Positions 33,820-43,690 of a stretch of 58,164 nt of DNA are shown piece after piece. The notes beneath the pieces are model-generated. The model did not search any database and was not told the DNA's origin. It worked only from the letters and a program-made list of their open reading frames with translations. The position numbers and the translations under genes were made by a program. Within the stretch, counting starts at the first letter, position 1. Each line of letters opens with the position of its first letter. The DNA is from Corynebacterium sp. HMSC27B11 (GTDB lineage: Bacteria > Actinomycetota > Actinomycetes > Mycobacteriales > Mycobacteriaceae): contig NZ_KV823566.1 in the NCBI RefSeq assembly GCF_001815985.1, positions 1-58,164 on the forward strand. The letters run 5' to 3'.

Positions 33820-36435
33820 CTAACCCGCCGCCGGGTCCTCCGGCCAGGCGTGCTTCGGGTAGCGGCCCCGCATATCTTTGCGCACCCCCTGATAAGGCCC
33901 GGCCCAGAAACTCCCCAGGTCATCGGTCACCGCCACCGGCCGCTGCGCCGGGGAAAGCAGGTGGAATTGCACCCGCCGGCCCGCGATGCGCGGGGACTCC
34001 GTGAGGCCGAACGCGTCCTGTAGCTTCGTCGCCAACACCACGGGTTCGGCGAGGATCTCGGGGGCTGGCTCGGCCTGCCCCTCGCCGGAGCTCTCCGGGA
34101 CGACCTCGTCTGTAGCCTCGCTGGCCGCGTCATTCACAGCGCCATCCGCGGCGCTTCCGATCAGCACCTCCGGGTAGGTCAGCCGCCGCGTCCGCCCGCT
34201 CGGCAGCTCCAGGGACTCCGGCGCGAGCTCGTCGATTGGCTGGTCCCACGGGATCAGCCCGCGCAGCAGGCTCGCGATATCGGGCCGCCGTCCCGCCGCA
34301 ATATCCGCCGCGATAAAGCTCAACAGCTCCTCCGGCAGCCCCGCCCGCAGATCCGGGTAGCCCGACGCACGTTCGAAGCCAGCGGCAGCGGCGTCGTGCA
34401 GGTACTGCATGCGTTTCACCAGCTCGCGGGCGTTCCCGCTGAGCTGGAGCATCTCCTCCAGCTGTTCCGGGCTGGCCTGCGCAATCGCGGCGGATACCGC
34501 CTCTTCCGCCTCCGCCGCGCTGGGCTTGGCTGGGGCGCTGCTCAACTCGACCGCCCCCACGACCGTCCGTTCCCGTGCCTGCACCCGCTTCTTCTCCACG
34601 CTGTAGCTCGCGGTCCTTTCCTTTACGACGCCACCGGCTGCGGCCAGGGCCAGCTCCTCGGAGATCGGCATGGCCGAGCGCAGGATCGAACCCGTCCCGG
34701 ACTTCCGCGCGGACGCCGATTCGCTGCGTCCGATATCCGCCACCGCGAACCACTGCTCATTGTGCGGCGCATCCACCCCGGGCATGCCCTTCGGGATGAC
34801 TGCCCCGGTGCCGCCCACGGTCAGCACCCGCTCCGACCCCGGCTCAACGCGCCGGGCGAGCAGGTCCGGCCGAGCGCAGGCGATCGTGTAGGCGATGGCG
34901 TCCTCCCCGGTCAGCGGGTCGCTGAGCTCACGTGGGGCGTGCGGCTGCAACAAGCGGACGAGCCTGCGTACCGCCGGGTCCTTCGGCGAAATATCCTTGA
35001 CCGCCTCGGTCGGGGCACGTTGGGAGCTGGCGACGTCCAAAAACTGCAGCACACGGGCCACGAGCTCCACCGGGACGCGCCGGCTGGCGAGCAGGCCGCC
35101 GCGGGCGTGGCGCGGATCGAGGGGGAGCGTGACCAGTAGTTCCCCGAGCTCGGTGATGGTCCCGTCGGCGTCGATCGCCCCCAACTGGCGGAGCGTGGCA
35201 GCGGCGGCAGCGGCGTTGTTCTGGGGGAAGGGGTCCGGCAGCGCCAGACCCTCACCCATGGGTGCGCCCCAGGCGGCGACGTCCAGCAGCGCGCCGGTGA
35301 GGTCGCTGGTCTGGATCGCAGGGGCGGCAAACTCCGGCAGTCGGGCCCACTCATCCGCGCTGATTAGGCGGAACACCGTGCCCGGGCCCTCGCGGCCCGC
35401 ACGACCCGCCCGCTGCACGCAGCTGGCCTGGGCGGCGGACTCCGTGACCAGAACGGACATGCCGCGGGAGGAATCGCGCCGGGACACGCGGGACAGGCAG
35501 GTATCCACGACGACGCGCACGCCCGGCACCGTGATCGAGGATTCGGCGACGTCCGTGGCGAAAATGACCCGGCGGGAGGAGTTGGCGCTGGTGGCCCCGC
35601 GCGGGTTGACGATCTCGGCCTGCTGCTTCGGCCTGAGCTGGCCGTGCAGCGCGAAGGCGGCGAGCTCGGGGGAGTCGAATTGCTGCGCGAGCAGCTCGGT
35701 GCCACGGATGGTCGGGACGAAGGCCAGGATGTCGCCTTCGGCGGTCTCCGCGAGAGCTCGGCGAACCCCGGCGGCGATGAAGGCCTCGATGGAACCGGGC
35801 TGGCCGGGGCGACTATCGCTGCGGCGGTGGGTGATGGAATCCGCGGCGGCGGCGTAGTGGATATCCAACGGGTAGATCGGGGCTGGAACGTGCACCACCG
35901 CCTCCGGTACCCCGAGCAGATTCGCGAAACGCTGGGCGTCCACCGTCGCGGACATCGCTACGACCAGCAGGTCATCGCGCAACTCCCGCAGCTGGGCGGC
36001 GATGGCGAAGACCAGGTCGGACTCGATGTGGCGTTCATGGACCTCATCCACGACGATCGCGCCCACCCCAGGCAGGTCGGGGTCTCGCAGCATGCGCCGG
36101 AGCAGCACGCCGGGGGTCACCATCTCGATCCGGGTCTGCTTGGATACGCGGGAATCTCCGCGGACCGTATATCCCACTTTTTCGCCCAGCTCGGTGCCTC
36201 GCAGCTCGGCGAGGCGGGCGGCGGCGGAGCGGGCAGCCACGCGCCGGGGCTGGGTCACGATCACGCGCTGATCAGGGGCAACCAGGTCAGCATCGGCGAG
36301 GAACTGCGGGGCCAGGGTGGTCTTGCCCGTGCCCGGCGGGGCGTGCACCACAGCCGCGCCGAACTCCGCGAGCGCGCTGAGCAGGGCCGTGCGGCCAGCG
36401 GAAAAGGGCAGATTAGGGGTGGGGGTGGTAGACAT
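33820..36435 (-). CDS. hrpB: ATP-dependent helicase HrpB
   Basis: DEAH-box superfamily 2 helicase, 871 aa. Walker A PPGTGKTTLAPQF (about 34-46), motif Ia TQPRRVAARSAA, motif II VDEVHERH (DEVH instead of DEAH, usual in HrpB), SATVD motif III, and motif VI VQRAGRAGREGPG. The HrpB C-terminal domain ends with PYQGVRKDMRGRYPKHAWPEDP, typical for the family. A Glu/Ala-rich insert (about 765-795) interrupts the C-terminal part. RNA substrate unknown. ATG 36435 fits the family start better than an ATG four codons upstream. Confidence 0.92.
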   Translation of the reverse strand: MSTTPTPNLPFSAGRTALLSALAEFGAAVVHAPPGTGKTTLAPQFLADADLVAPDQRVIVTQPRRVAARSAAARLAELRGTELGEKVGYTVRGDSRVSKQTRIEMVTPGVLLRRMLRDPDLPGVGAIVVDEVHERHIESDLVFAIAAQLRELRDDLLVVAMSATVDAQRFANLLGVPEAVVHVPAPIYPLDIHYAAAADSITHRRSDSRPGQPGSIEAFIAAGVRRALAETAEGDILAFVPTIRGTELLAQQFDSPELAAFALHGQLRPKQQAEIVNPRGATSANSSRRVIFATDVAESSITVPGVRVVVDTCLSRVSRRDSSRGMSVLVTESAAQASCVQRAGRAGREGPGTVFRLISADEWARLPEFAAPAIQTSDLTGALLDVAAWGAPMGEGLALPDPFPQNNAAAAAATLRQLGAIDADGTITELGELLVTLPLDPRHARGGLLASRRVPVELVARVLQFLDVASSQRAPTEAVKDISPKDPAVRRLVRLLQPHAPRELSDPLTGEDAIAYTIACARPDLLARRVEPGSERVLTVGGTGAVIPKGMPGVDAPHNEQWFAVADIGRSESASARKSGTGSILRSAMPISEELALAAAGGVVKERTASYSVEKKRVQARERTVVGAVELSSAPAKPSAAEAEEAVSAAIAQASPEQLEEMLQLSGNARELVKRMQYLHDAAAAGFERASGYPDLRAGLPEELLSFIAADIAAGRRPDIASLLRGLIPWDQPIDELAPESLELPSGRTRRLTYPEVLIGSAADGAVNDAASEATDEVVPESSGEGQAEPAPEILAEPVVLATKLQDAFGLTESPRIAGRRVQFHLLSPAQRPVAVTDDLGSFWAGPYQGVRKDMRGRYPKHAWPEDPAAG

Positions 36436-36529
36436 GCTGCCTATCAAATTAGCCCACGGTGGTGCGCGGTGCTGGCGGGCGCGGGAGAGGAAGAGCGCGG
36501 CCCCTTCGCCGTGAATCTGATGGGCCGAC

Positions 36530-36886
36530 CTAGCGGACGGAGGTTCGCAGAACGCTGAACAGGCCGTCGGCGGGGCCGATGACGTCGTCGCCGAGGACGT
36601 AGAGCAACAGCGAGACCAGAATCAGGGTGACGATCGAGATCACCAGGAGGGTCGACGTCACGGTGAGCCACAGTCGTGGGGTCGGGTCCTCGCCATCGCA
36701 GTAGAAGGGGAGCGTCGCGCGGGGCGCAGGTTGATCCTGCGGTGCGGGATCGATGGGTTGGCCATCGGAGGTGAGGAAGCCGCCGAGCGCGGGGAGGGTG
36801 GCCTTGAAGGTGCCGGTATCGCGGGGCTCGTCGTCCTCGGGGTGATCCTTCGCCGGGCGGGGGCGGTTCATCGACGGTGTGTTCAT
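36530..36886 (-). CDS. Single-pass membrane protein, unknown function
   Basis: 118 aa: a polar N-terminal part with Pro/Asp/Glu-rich sequence, then one helix at about 76-98 (VTSTLLVISIVTLILVSLLLYVL) and a short tail. No family recognised. The ATG has an excellent AAAGGAGGG site at the right distance, which supports it as a real gene. It precedes hrpB on the same strand by 94 bp. Confidence 0.68.
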   Translation of the reverse strand: MNTPSMNRPRPAKDHPEDDEPRDTGTFKATLPALGGFLTSDGQPIDPAPQDQPAPRATLPFYCDGEDPTPRLWLTVTSTLLVISIVTLILVSLLLYVLGDDVIGPADGLFSVLRTSVR

Positions 36887-37265
36887 CGTGGCCCTCCTTT
36901 GCTTGTCTGGCGAACTGCTCGATCACGTTTTAATGGATGCCTGCTGCTCTCTGCGCTGGCCACCGTGGGGCAGCGCGACCCAAGAAGAGGCACCCGGGGT
37001 AGGGAGCTGATTTTAGCTAGATGAATACCATTTTCGCAAGCAGCGAAGCGGGGGTAGTTTTTCGAAAGCTGCGAAAGGGAAAACCCGCTGACCAGGAGGT
37101 TTGAAAATGATTTAATTCGGCGGCGGGGCTGAATTCTGCCTTAAGCAGAGGGCGATGTCTGCTGCGCCCGCTAATGTGCACAGCGAAGTGCACGGCGAGC
37201 CGCGCGGGGCACAAGCCGCGAGCGGTGAATCAACACTTCGCACAGCCTAAACTCAAGGGGGAATT
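36887..37265. other. Gene-free region of 379 bp between 36886 and tag
   Basis: Divergent intergenic region holding promoters for both neighbours. It contains GTGCAC inverted repeats at 37176-37181 and 37188-37193, and a strong AGGAGGT followed by ATG ATT TAA at 37107-37115 (a start directly followed by a stop). I see no coding sequence of meaningful length. Confidence 0.6.
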
Positions 37266-37958
37266 ATGGATAAGCGCACATCTGACAATCATCGCCAGCC
37301 GGTCACTACCGCGCGCGGCAACATCATCGGCGCCGACGGCGTGGTTCGCCCGCCCTGGGCTATGCGCTCCGAGCTGGAGCGGGAGTATTTCGACGAGGAA
37401 TGGGGCCGGCCCATCATCACGGAATCCGGCCTGCTGGAGCGGATCTGCCTCGAGGGCTTCCAGTCGGGGCTGTCGTGGGCGACGATCCTGCGCAAGCGTC
37501 GCGCTTTTAGGGATCACTTCTTTCTTTTCGACGCCACCCGCATCACGCAAATGAACGCCGAGCAGCGCGAGGCGGCCCTCGCCGACCCCGCGCTGATCCG
37601 CAACCCGCGAAAGCACGCCGCGATCTACCGCAATGCCGAGGCCACGGTGGCCCTCCGGGAGGACCCGGAGCTGCAGGAGCTACCGGAGGATCATCCAGCC
37701 CGGGAGATCCTGGGCGGGGCGGTACGCCGCCTGCCCGCGGGCCTGCCGGTGCTGATCTGGTCCTACGCCCCGGCCGAGCACCAGCCCCCAGCGCACGTAG
37801 CGGAGATGCCCTCGGAGTCAGAGGAGTCGGTGGCGATGGCCGCAGAGCTCAAGCGCCGCGGTTTCACCTTCGTGGGCCCGACGACCTGCTACGCGCTGAT
37901 GCAGGCCATCGGGATGGTCGACGACCGGGTGCCGGAGCCGGACGCGGAGCAGCTCTAG
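37266..37958 (+). CDS. tag: DNA-3-methyladenine glycosylase I
   Basis: Excises 3-methyladenine in base excision repair. 230 aa. Conserved ERICLEGFQSGLSWATILRKR (58-78) carries the base-pocket Glu (E63) and Trp (W71), with Y41 in EREYFDEEWG; FVGPTTCYALMQAIGMVDD (about 200-218) is the C-terminal block. The E. coli zinc-snap ligands are not kept: the Cys4 equivalent is Pro (RPPW) and the His17 equivalent is Phe (YFDEEWG). Start supported by AAGGGGGAA upstream. Confidence 0.9.
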   Translation: MDKRTSDNHRQPVTTARGNIIGADGVVRPPWAMRSELEREYFDEEWGRPIITESGLLERICLEGFQSGLSWATILRKRRAFRDHFFLFDATRITQMNAEQREAALADPALIRNPRKHAAIYRNAEATVALREDPELQELPEDHPAREILGGAVRRLPAGLPVLIWSYAPAEHQPPAHVAEMPSESEESVAMAAELKRRGFTFVGPTTCYALMQAIGMVDDRVPEPDAEQL

Positions 37959-37966
37959 AGGCGGCT

Positions 37967-40219
37967 CTAGAGGCGAGCGGCGAGCTCCACTGCCTGCCGG
38001 ATCGCACGCTTGGCGTCCAGCTCCGCGGCGACATCCGCGCCACCAACGATGTGGACCTTCTGCTCCGCATCGTCGCTGGTGCCGTCGGCCTTGTCCGGGC
38101 GGACGGATTCCTGGCCGGTGCACAGCACAACGGTGTCGACCGGGATGACCAGCTCCTTGCGCTCCTCGCGGATGGCAGTCTCCAGGCGGGCGAGCTCCTC
38201 GGCGTCCTTGGCCTTCTTCGCCTTGGAAAGCGCCTTCTGCAGCTCCTTGATGTCCTGGGCGGGCACCGTGATGTGCAGGCCCTCGGAGTCCAGCTTCTCG
38301 TAGGTCACGCCCACGATCTGCTCCACCCCGGCCATCGCCACTGCCGCGCGGTGCACCCAGCCGGTGGTCTTGCCCAGCCCACGGCCCATGCGGGTGATCT
38401 TGCGCTGCAGCATGGTGACCTTGCGCAGCGGCTGCGGCGGGTTCGGTCGGGTCAGGTTCGCACGTACCTCCGGGTCGGTGGTTACGCCCCAGTGCTCGTT
38501 CCACTCGCGGATGGACTGTGGCTGGCCGCCCCGGTCCTCCACCAGGAACTCGGTGACGTCGTAGCCGATGCCGCCCGCGCCGATGACGGCGACATTCTTG
38601 CCGGCCTCCTTCTCACGGCTGAGCAGCTCCGCGTAGGTCATGGCGCTCACGCCATCGACCTCGCCGCGTAGTGCCTCCGCCAGGCCCGGGAACTCCGGGA
38701 TGCGCGGGGTCACGCCGCTGGCCACCACGACCTCGTCGAAGCCAGCCTCCAGCAGCTCCTCTGGGGTGCGCGGGGAACCCAGGTGGATCGGCACCTCGCG
38801 CTTGGCCAGGCGGGCCTGCACGTTCTTCAGCGCCTCGACGAACTCCTCCTTGCCAGGGATGCGCATGGCCAGCTGGAACTGGCCGCCGACCTTATCGCTG
38901 GCCTCGAAGATTTCCACGTGGTGGCCGCGCTCCGCCAGGGCCTCCGCCCCGAACAGACCCGCTACACCAGCGCCGATCACGCCCACCTGCTTCGCGGTCC
39001 GGGTCGGCAGCAGCTTCAGCTCCGTCTCGTAACCCGCGCGTGGGTTGACCAGGCAAGTGGCCCGCTCATTGGTGAAGGTGTGGTCCAGGCACGCCTGGTT
39101 GCAGGCGATGCAGTGGTTGATCAGCTCTGCCTCGCCCGCGGCGGCGCGGTTGACGAACTCAGCATCCGCCAGCATCGGGCGGGCCAGGGAGACGAACTCG
39201 CCGAAGGGTTCGCCACCGGTGCGGGCCTCGCCACCCTCCGGGTTGAAGGAGCCGTCCAACAGCTGCTCGGCGACCTGCGGGGTGTTGATGCGGTTAGCGA
39301 TGACCACCGGCACATCCACGACCTTGCGCAGCTCGGCGGTCGCCCAGGCGAAGGCGCCACGCGGCACGGAAGTGACGATCGTCGGAACCTGCGCCTCGTG
39401 CCAGCCGATACCCGAGCTGAACATGTCCACCCCGGCGTCCTGCAGCTGGCGGGCCAACTCGTGGATCTCCTCCTGAGTCTGGCCACCTTCGACCAGGTCC
39501 AGCACCGAGATGCGGTAGTCGATGACGAAGTCCTCAGGGACCGCGGCACGAACCGCCTTGACGATCTCGATCGGGAAGCGCATCCGCTTCTCCGCAGAAC
39601 CACCCCAGTCATCGGTGCGCTGGTTCGTGCGCTCCGCGAGGAACTGATTGATCAGGTAGCCCTCGGAGCCCATGATCTGAACGCCGTCGTAGCCGGCATC
39701 CTTGGCATACTTCGCCGCCTCGCCGTAGGCCTTGATCGTCGCGCGGACCTCCTCGTCGGAGAGCTCGCGGGCCGGGAACGGGGTGATCGGGGACTGGGAT
39801 GCGGAGGCGGAGACCGCCATCGGGTGGTAGCCGTAACGGCCAGCGTGCAGCAGCTGCAGGATGGCCAGCGCACCACCGGCGTGAGTGGCCTCAGTGACCT
39901 GGCGGTGGGCGTCGGCGATTTCCTGGGAGTTGAAGGGCTGACCAAAAGGCGTCAGGTTGCCCTCCAGCACGGGCGGGTAGCCACCAGTCACGATGGCTGC
40001 AACACCGCCCTCCGCGCGCTCGCGGAAGAACTCGGCCAACTTCGGGGCGTCCTCGAGCTTGTCCTCGAGGCCGGTGTGCATGGAACCCATGATCACGCGG
40101 TTGCGGAAAGTCTTGCCGCCAACCTCGAAGGGAGAGAGCATCGTTGGGTACTGGGATTCTCCCGCCGCACCAGAATCGGCGGAAGAGCTGGAAGCGTTAG
40201 TGAATGCGGGGCTTGTCAT
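37967..40219 (-). CDS. fadH: 2,4-dienoyl-CoA reductase-like FMN/FAD/4Fe-4S oxidoreductase
   Basis: 750 aa multi-domain enzyme of the NADPH-dependent 2,4-dienoyl-CoA reductase/old yellow enzyme group. An N-terminal TIM barrel binds FMN (PFEVGGKTFRNRVIMGSMHTGL, about 30-51; HAGRYGYH; YDGVQIMGSEGYLINQFL). The cluster motif CIACNQACLDHTFTNERATC is at about 376-395. Two dinucleotide-binding sites follow: GVIGAGVAGLFGAEAL (about 416-431) and VAVIGAGGIGYDVTEFL (about 551-567). Beta-oxidation of unsaturated fatty acids is the likely role; related dehydrogenases of other substrates share this plan. Monocistronic. Confidence 0.85.
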   Translation of the reverse strand: MTSPAFTNASSSSADSGAAGESQYPTMLSPFEVGGKTFRNRVIMGSMHTGLEDKLEDAPKLAEFFRERAEGGVAAIVTGGYPPVLEGNLTPFGQPFNSQEIADAHRQVTEATHAGGALAILQLLHAGRYGYHPMAVSASASQSPITPFPARELSDEEVRATIKAYGEAAKYAKDAGYDGVQIMGSEGYLINQFLAERTNQRTDDWGGSAEKRMRFPIEIVKAVRAAVPEDFVIDYRISVLDLVEGGQTQEEIHELARQLQDAGVDMFSSGIGWHEAQVPTIVTSVPRGAFAWATAELRKVVDVPVVIANRINTPQVAEQLLDGSFNPEGGEARTGGEPFGEFVSLARPMLADAEFVNRAAAGEAELINHCIACNQACLDHTFTNERATCLVNPRAGYETELKLLPTRTAKQVGVIGAGVAGLFGAEALAERGHHVEIFEASDKVGGQFQLAMRIPGKEEFVEALKNVQARLAKREVPIHLGSPRTPEELLEAGFDEVVVASGVTPRIPEFPGLAEALRGEVDGVSAMTYAELLSREKEAGKNVAVIGAGGIGYDVTEFLVEDRGGQPQSIREWNEHWGVTTDPEVRANLTRPNPPQPLRKVTMLQRKITRMGRGLGKTTGWVHRAAVAMAGVEQIVGVTYEKLDSEGLHITVPAQDIKELQKALSKAKKAKDAEELARLETAIREERKELVIPVDTVVLCTGQESVRPDKADGTSDDAEQKVHIVGGADVAAELDAKRAIRQAVELAARL

Positions 40220-40318
40220 GTTGCTGATTTTGCCCTAGCAAAGTGCCGAAGATGCGCAAATGCAATAAAAAGAAAAGCAAAAACGACTCGCCCAATCCGG
40301 CACCGTAGGATGGGCAAC

Positions 40319-40672
40319 ATGCAGCAAGATTTTCCTGTCGTGCCTATCCGTGACACCGAGATCCGGCTGGGGCAGTTCCTGAAACTCGCCAACCTCGTGG
40401 AAACCGGGGGAATGGCCAAGGACGTCCTCGCCGAAGGGGCGGTGTCGGTCAACGGCGCAGCCGAAACCCGCCGCGGCAAGGCCCTGCGAGACGGCGACCA
40501 GGTGACAATCACCGACCCCGAGACCGGCACCACCCTCGGCGCAGAGGTCGGAGCGAATGGCCGTAGTGTTGCCGATAGCGAAAACCTGGCTGAAGAGGAC
40601 GACCTTGGGGAGTTCTTCGATGAAGCCACTGCCGATGACGACTTCGACCCCGAAAAGTGGAGGAATCTCTAA
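40319..40672 (+). CDS. S4 domain RNA-binding protein
   Basis: 117 aa. IRLGQFLKLANLVETGGMAKDVLAEGAVSVNG (about 13-44) is an S4 RNA-binding domain like YaaA/RlbA-type small proteins; the C-terminal third is acidic (EEDDLGEFFDEATADDDFDP). Ribosome or rRNA binding is inferred. An in-frame ATG at 40310 is an alternative start. Its stop overlaps the next start (TAATG), forming a two-gene operon. Confidence 0.82.
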   Translation: MQQDFPVVPIRDTEIRLGQFLKLANLVETGGMAKDVLAEGAVSVNGAAETRRGKALRDGDQVTITDPETGTTLGAEVGANGRSVADSENLAEEDDLGEFFDEATADDDFDPEKWRNL

Positions 40673-41505
40673 TGCCCGCTATGCAGGCGCAACCAGGCAT
40701 GCCGCTGTGGCTGGACCTGGCAACCACCGATATTGATGCCGCGAAGCGCTTCTACGCCGAACTCGTGGGCTGGGAATACCGCGAGCACGGCCAGGGCTAT
40801 GCCGTCGCGACGAAGAACGGCATGCCCGTCGCCGGCATCGGAGCCATCCCGGAGGAGAAGATCTCCATGTGGGGCCTGGCGCTCTACACGCCGAACGTCA
40901 CGGTCGCGCACAACGCCGCCGTCAACGCCGGTGCCCGTTCCGTCCTGGAGCCGCGGGTGCTCGGGGCCCCGGAAGGGGAGGGCGCCGATGGTGAGACCGA
41001 CCGCGGCGAGATGGCCGTGGTCATCGACCCCAGCGGGGCGGCCATCGGACTGAAGAATCCTGCGGATGAGCACGCGCTCTTCGCCGCGGGTGAGCCGGGC
41101 ACGCCGGTATGGCACGAGCTCATGGTCGGCCAGGGCTGGGACGAGACTCTGGAGTTCTACCACGAGCTCGCTGGCTGGGATATCCGCGTCGATAAGAACT
41201 CCGACGGCAGCCGCTACGCACTCGGCGAGTTCGAGGGCGCGGCACTCGTCGGCCTCTGGGATACCCAGGAGATGCAGCTGCCCTCCATGTGGACGCTCTA
41301 CCTCGGGGTCGCGGACATCGACGCTGCGGTCGATACCGCCCGCGGGCTGGGCGCCCAGATCATCCGGGAGCCCTTCGACTCCGAGTTCGGCCGGGTCGCC
41401 ACCATCACCGATCCCACCGGCGCGCTGCTGAATCTCACCGAGGTCGAGGAGTACGTCCCGGACGAGACCGAGGACTTCGAGCCCGACCTCTTCGCCGACC
41501 TCTAG
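40672..41505 (+). CDS. VOC family (glyoxalase/dioxygenase fold) protein
   Basis: 277 aa with two tandem VOC domains: the first begins PLWLDLATTDIDAAKRFYAELVGWEY (about 11-36), the second PVWHELMVGQGWDETLEFYHELAGWDI (about 144-170). This is the arrangement of many actinobacterial glyoxalase/bleomycin-resistance-type hydroxylases of unknown substrate. Coupled to the S4-domain gene by TAATG and convergent with the M13 peptidase. Confidence 0.85.
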   Translation: MPAMQAQPGMPLWLDLATTDIDAAKRFYAELVGWEYREHGQGYAVATKNGMPVAGIGAIPEEKISMWGLALYTPNVTVAHNAAVNAGARSVLEPRVLGAPEGEGADGETDRGEMAVVIDPSGAAIGLKNPADEHALFAAGEPGTPVWHELMVGQGWDETLEFYHELAGWDIRVDKNSDGSRYALGEFEGAALVGLWDTQEMQLPSMWTLYLGVADIDAAVDTARGLGAQIIREPFDSEFGRVATITDPTGALLNLTEVEEYVPDETEDFEPDLFADL

Positions 41506-41514
41506 GCCACGTAG

Positions 41515-43551
41515 CTACCAGATGGTCACGCGCTGGTCCTCGGCCAGCCACATGCCATCGGCCTCGGTGACCTCCCAGGCCTGGTAGAACTCCGGGATAT
41601 TCGACGCGACCACGTTGCAGCGGAACTCCGCCGGCGAGTGCGGGTCGATGGAGATGTACTGCGCGGACATCTGCGGGCGGATGGCCGTCTGCCAGACCCG
41701 CGCCCACTGCAGGAAGACGTGCTGCAGCGCCTCCCGGTACTCCGCGCTGGGGCCCTCGGGCGTCTCAACCGCCACGCCCTGGTCGCTCAGGTAGCGGCGC
41801 AGCGCGACGATGGCGATGCCCAGGCCGCCGAGGTCACCGATATTCTCGCCCAGGGTGAAGGAGCCGTTGACCTTGTGCGCGGTCTCCCCGCGCTGCTTCA
41901 GTCCGGTCGGTACGAGACCTTCGAACTGCGCGACGAGCTTGTCCGTGAGCTGCGTGAACGCCGCACGGTCCTCCTCGCTCCACCAGGAATGCAGGTTGCC
42001 GTCGCCGTCGAACTTCGAGCCCTGGTCGTCGAAACCGTGCCCGATCTCGTGGCCGATGACCGCGCCGATCGCGCCGAAATTGCTGGCGGCGTCGGCGTCC
42101 ATGCTGAAGAACGGTGGGCGCAGGATCGCGGCGGGGAAGGTGATGTCGTTCATCACTGGGTTGTAGAAAGCGTTGACGGTCTGCGGGGTGGCGAACCAGG
42201 TCGCAGGATCCGTGGGCTTGCCCAGCTTGTTGATCTCGTAGTCGTGATTGAAATGGCTGGCCGCCCGCACGTTAGCCAGCAGCTCGGCCCCGCCTGGGGC
42301 GAACTCCAGCCCATCGAACTCGCGCCACTTCTCCGGGTAGCCGATCTTCGCGCTGAACTTACCCAGCTTCACCAGCGCCTTTTCGCGGGTGGCGGGGGTC
42401 ATCCACTCCAGGGTGGAGATGCGCTCGCGGTAGGCCTCGATGAGGTAGTCCACCAGCTCGAGCATCTTCTCCTTATATTCCGGCGGGAAATGCTCGGCGA
42501 CGAACTTCTTGCCGACCTCCTCGCCGATCGCACCCTCGACCAGACCCAGGCCGCGCTTCCAACGGGCACGCTGCTCCGTCGAACCGCTCAGGGTGCGGCC
42601 GTAGAACTCGAAACGCCGGTCGGTGAACTTCGCCGGCAGGTAAGGCGCACGGGAGTTCAGCACGCGCCAGGTCGCCCAGAGCTTCCAATCGTCCAGTGGC
42701 ACGCTGCCGGCCAGCTTCGCGACGTGCTCGATGAAGCTCGGCTGGCTCACGATCACACGCTCGGCAGCCGTGCTACCAGCGGCAATGCCGGTGGCCTCGA
42801 ACCACTCCGCGAAGGGGAAGCCCGTCGGCAGGTCCGCCACCGCCATCGGGTTGTGGGTCTTATCCGCATCGCGGCTGGTCACGTTATCCCAGTGACCCTC
42901 GGCAAGCGTGGTTTCGAAGCGCAGGATTGCCTCGGCGGCCTCCGCGGCGCCCGCACCCGCGTGGCTCCCAGGCAGAGCCCGCCCCTCCGCGAGGTACAGC
43001 TCCAGCATGTCCGTCGCATACTCGCGGTAAGCAGCCAGCGTGTCCTGGTGCTGCTCCTGTCGGTAGTAGGCCTCGTCCGGCAGGCCTAGCCCGGATTGCA
43101 CCAGGTAGGCGCGCTCGGCATCGCCCTCGGCGTCCTTGGCGACAAAGTAGCCCGCCACGCCGCCGACGCCAGCGCGGTCCAGCTCACCCAGCTCGATGGC
43201 CAGCTCGCGAATGTCCGCGGCGGCGTTGATCCCGGCCAGGTCGGCGTCCAGCGGTGCGAGCCCGGCCGCCTCGATGCCCTCCTCATCCATAAAGGAGGAG
43301 TACAGCGCACCGATCTGGGAATCGGCGGGCTGTGTCTCGACGATGGCGCGGACGTCCTTCTCAGACTGGTCACGCAGCTGGTGGAAGGTGCCGTCGACGG
43401 CCCGGTCTGCGGGAATCTCGTGGCTGGCCAGCCACTGCCCGTTGACGTGGCGGTACAGGTCCTGAGCAGGCGAAATAGTCTCGCCCGCGGCGGCCTCGGT
43501 GATGTTATCCGGCAGTTCCGGCTGGCTGGATGTTGTCTTCTTTTCGCTCAT
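41515..43551 (-). CDS. M13 family zinc metallopeptidase (neprilysin/Zmp1-like)
   Basis: 678 aa. The zinc site HEIGH in AVIGHEIGHGFDDQGSKFD (about 488-506) and the third ligand Glu in GENIGDLGGL (about 554-563) are present, as is NAFYNPVMNDITFPAAIL upstream (family substrate-binding NAFY motif). No signal peptide or membrane anchor is visible, as in mycobacterial Zmp1. It cleaves peptides; natural substrate unknown. Starts with an ATG, single gene. Confidence 0.92.
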   Translation of the reverse strand: MSEKKTTSSQPELPDNITEAAAGETISPAQDLYRHVNGQWLASHEIPADRAVDGTFHQLRDQSEKDVRAIVETQPADSQIGALYSSFMDEEGIEAAGLAPLDADLAGINAAADIRELAIELGELDRAGVGGVAGYFVAKDAEGDAERAYLVQSGLGLPDEAYYRQEQHQDTLAAYREYATDMLELYLAEGRALPGSHAGAGAAEAAEAILRFETTLAEGHWDNVTSRDADKTHNPMAVADLPTGFPFAEWFEATGIAAGSTAAERVIVSQPSFIEHVAKLAGSVPLDDWKLWATWRVLNSRAPYLPAKFTDRRFEFYGRTLSGSTEQRARWKRGLGLVEGAIGEEVGKKFVAEHFPPEYKEKMLELVDYLIEAYRERISTLEWMTPATREKALVKLGKFSAKIGYPEKWREFDGLEFAPGGAELLANVRAASHFNHDYEINKLGKPTDPATWFATPQTVNAFYNPVMNDITFPAAILRPPFFSMDADAASNFGAIGAVIGHEIGHGFDDQGSKFDGDGNLHSWWSEEDRAAFTQLTDKLVAQFEGLVPTGLKQRGETAHKVNGSFTLGENIGDLGGLGIAIVALRRYLSDQGVAVETPEGPSAEYREALQHVFLQWARVWQTAIRPQMSAQYISIDPHSPAEFRCNVVASNIPEFYQAWEVTEADGMWLAEDQRVTIW

Positions 43552-43690
43552 GTTCCCCCACTGTAGTGCGCGCTGCAGACACGGCGTCGTCTTCTCTTTT
43601 TAGGACGTCACCCCGGTCGGCGACCGTGCGCCCGCCGGACCAGTGTTGGTGGACATGGGGTGTGTCTGGGGCGGGGGCTACGATGAAAAA

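Noticed and set aside
37174..37554. Frame of 126 codons overlapping the start of tag
   Set aside because: Different frame from tag, no family match, and it begins inside the intergenic inverted repeat.
38783..40318. Long plus-strand open frame opposite the fadH-like gene, in frame with the S4 gene
   Set aside because: The part before 40310 is antisense to a well-conserved enzyme and has no family signature; only the last 117 codons are the S4 protein.
41638..43089. Plus-strand frame opposite the M13 peptidase
   Set aside because: Antisense to a clear metallopeptidase; no domain of its own.
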